In this document: positions 5,809-6,267 of the stretch, one piece after another | How the letters are laid out: each line of letters begins with the position of its first letter | Numbering within the stretch: the stretch's first letter is position 1 | NCBI GenBank assembly: GCA_003551805.1 | Contig: PUNR01000086.1 | Location: forward strand, 1-6,267 | Length of the DNA stretch: 6,267 nt | Reading direction: 5' to 3' | DNA from: Loktanella sp. | GTDB taxonomy: Bacteria; Pseudomonadota; Alphaproteobacteria; Rhodobacterales; Rhodobacteraceae | The notes under the pieces: generated by a model | Told to the model about the DNA's origin: nothing | The model's database searches: none | Seen by the model: only the letters and a program-made list of their open reading frames with translations | Made by a program: the position numbers and the translations under genes

Positions 5809-6267
5809 ATGCGTTTTGCCCTTGCCTATCCTTTGACAGCAGCACTTGCCCTGACCGCCAGCGGCACCACGGCACAAGACCTGATTACCCGCGACCGTGT
5901 CGGACCTGCGGATGCGCCCAATGTGATGACCTTCCGGCTGACGGCGTTTGATCTTTATTCATCCGATGATGCGACACGCGAATTTTTCGAAGAACGGTTT
6001 CTGGCGCTGATGGCCGATTACCCCGACTGGCGGATCGAGACGCAATTGCAGACCGACAACATCGGACAGGAACAGGCGCGGATGCTCGAACAGGTGCGCG
6101 CAGGGCGCGGCCCTGATTGTGCGATGATCGACAGTTCTCAGCTTGGGCTGTTCAAATCGGCAGGCGTGCTGTCGCCGATGAATGATCATTTCACGCAAGA
6201 CCAGATTGACGATCTGTTCCCCTTCGTGCGCGATGGCGTCAGTGACGCCGATGGCAACGTGTTGGCG
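5809..6267 (+). CDS. ABC transporter extracellular solute-binding protein (family 1), 3'-truncated by the window edge
   Basis: The first 153 codons of a periplasmic binding protein; the frame is still open at the end of the window, so this is a partial view and not a broken gene. What is seen: a Sec signal peptide (MR, hydrophobic stretch about 3-17, likely cleavage after A22 in SGTTA-QD) without a lipobox cysteine, so a soluble periplasmic protein is expected. The mature part has the layout of family 1 sugar-binding proteins: a first strand (TFRLTAFDLY, 41-50), a helix with EFFEERFLALMADYP (58-72), then strand IETQLQ (77-82), QEQARMLEQVRAGRGPDCAMID (88-108), and SQLGLFKSAGVLSPMND (110-126), the usual 'PDv..id..ql..f..aG.L.pl' region. 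Full members are about 400-450 residues. It follows the ATPase gene by 21 nt with a strong ribosome site, so they form one operon; permease genes are expected beyond the right edge. The ligand is unknown. Confidence 0.92.
   Translation, partial: MRFALAYPLTAALALTASGTTAQDLITRDRVGPADAPNVMTFRLTAFDLYSSDDATREFFEERFLALMADYPDWRIETQLQTDNIGQEQARMLEQVRAGRGPDCAMIDSSQLGLFKSAGVLSPMNDHFTQDQIDDLFPFVRDGVSDADGNVLA

Noticed and set aside
1..6267. CRISPR arrays, insertion sequences, prophage, toxin-antitoxin or defence genes
   Set aside because: No repeat arrays, transposase-like proteins, terminal inverted repeats or small toxin/antitoxin pairs are visible. All of the well-supported coding space belongs to ordinary metabolic, membrane and transport families.

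Overview
The window is GC-rich (about 60% by eye), tightly packed bacterial chromosome. The gene content and protein style fit an alphaproteobacterium, most likely Rhodobacterales (Roseobacter group): a kynureninase coupled to a short-chain dehydrogenase, a YihY/BrkB membrane protein, a UPF0104-type flippase-like protein, and a UgpC/MalK-type sugar ABC transporter operon. This placement rests on recalled family resemblance, not on a marker gene.

Layout from left to right. (1) 19-468, minus strand: a small isoprenylcysteine carboxyl methyltransferase-like membrane protein. (2) 551-2514, plus strand: a two-gene unit, an SDR oxidoreductase followed by kynureninase (kynU), overlapping by 4 nt and so probably translationally coupled. 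This is the tryptophan/kynurenine catabolism part of the window. (3) 2515-2583: a short convergent gap with two competing GC-rich hairpins, a possible bidirectional transcription end. (4) 2584-4582, minus strand: a YihY/BrkB-family protein preceded by a UPF0104/LPG-synthase-TM-like protein, two multipass inner-membrane proteins transcribed in the same direction and separated by 163 nt. (5) 4583-4680: a 98-nt divergent intergenic region with an operator-like near-palindrome and a 10-bp direct repeat. (6) 4681-6267, plus strand: the start of an ABC sugar-uptake operon, with a complete ATPase followed 21 nt later by a periplasmic solute-binding protein that runs off the window. The permease genes presumably lie beyond the right edge.

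No RNA genes, insertion sequences, CRISPR arrays, prophage genes or defence systems were seen. The window looks like ordinary core or metabolic chromosome, and no clearly undescribed system is visible. The items most worth a second look are the operator-like element before the ABC operon and the unexplained role of the SDR coupled to kynU.
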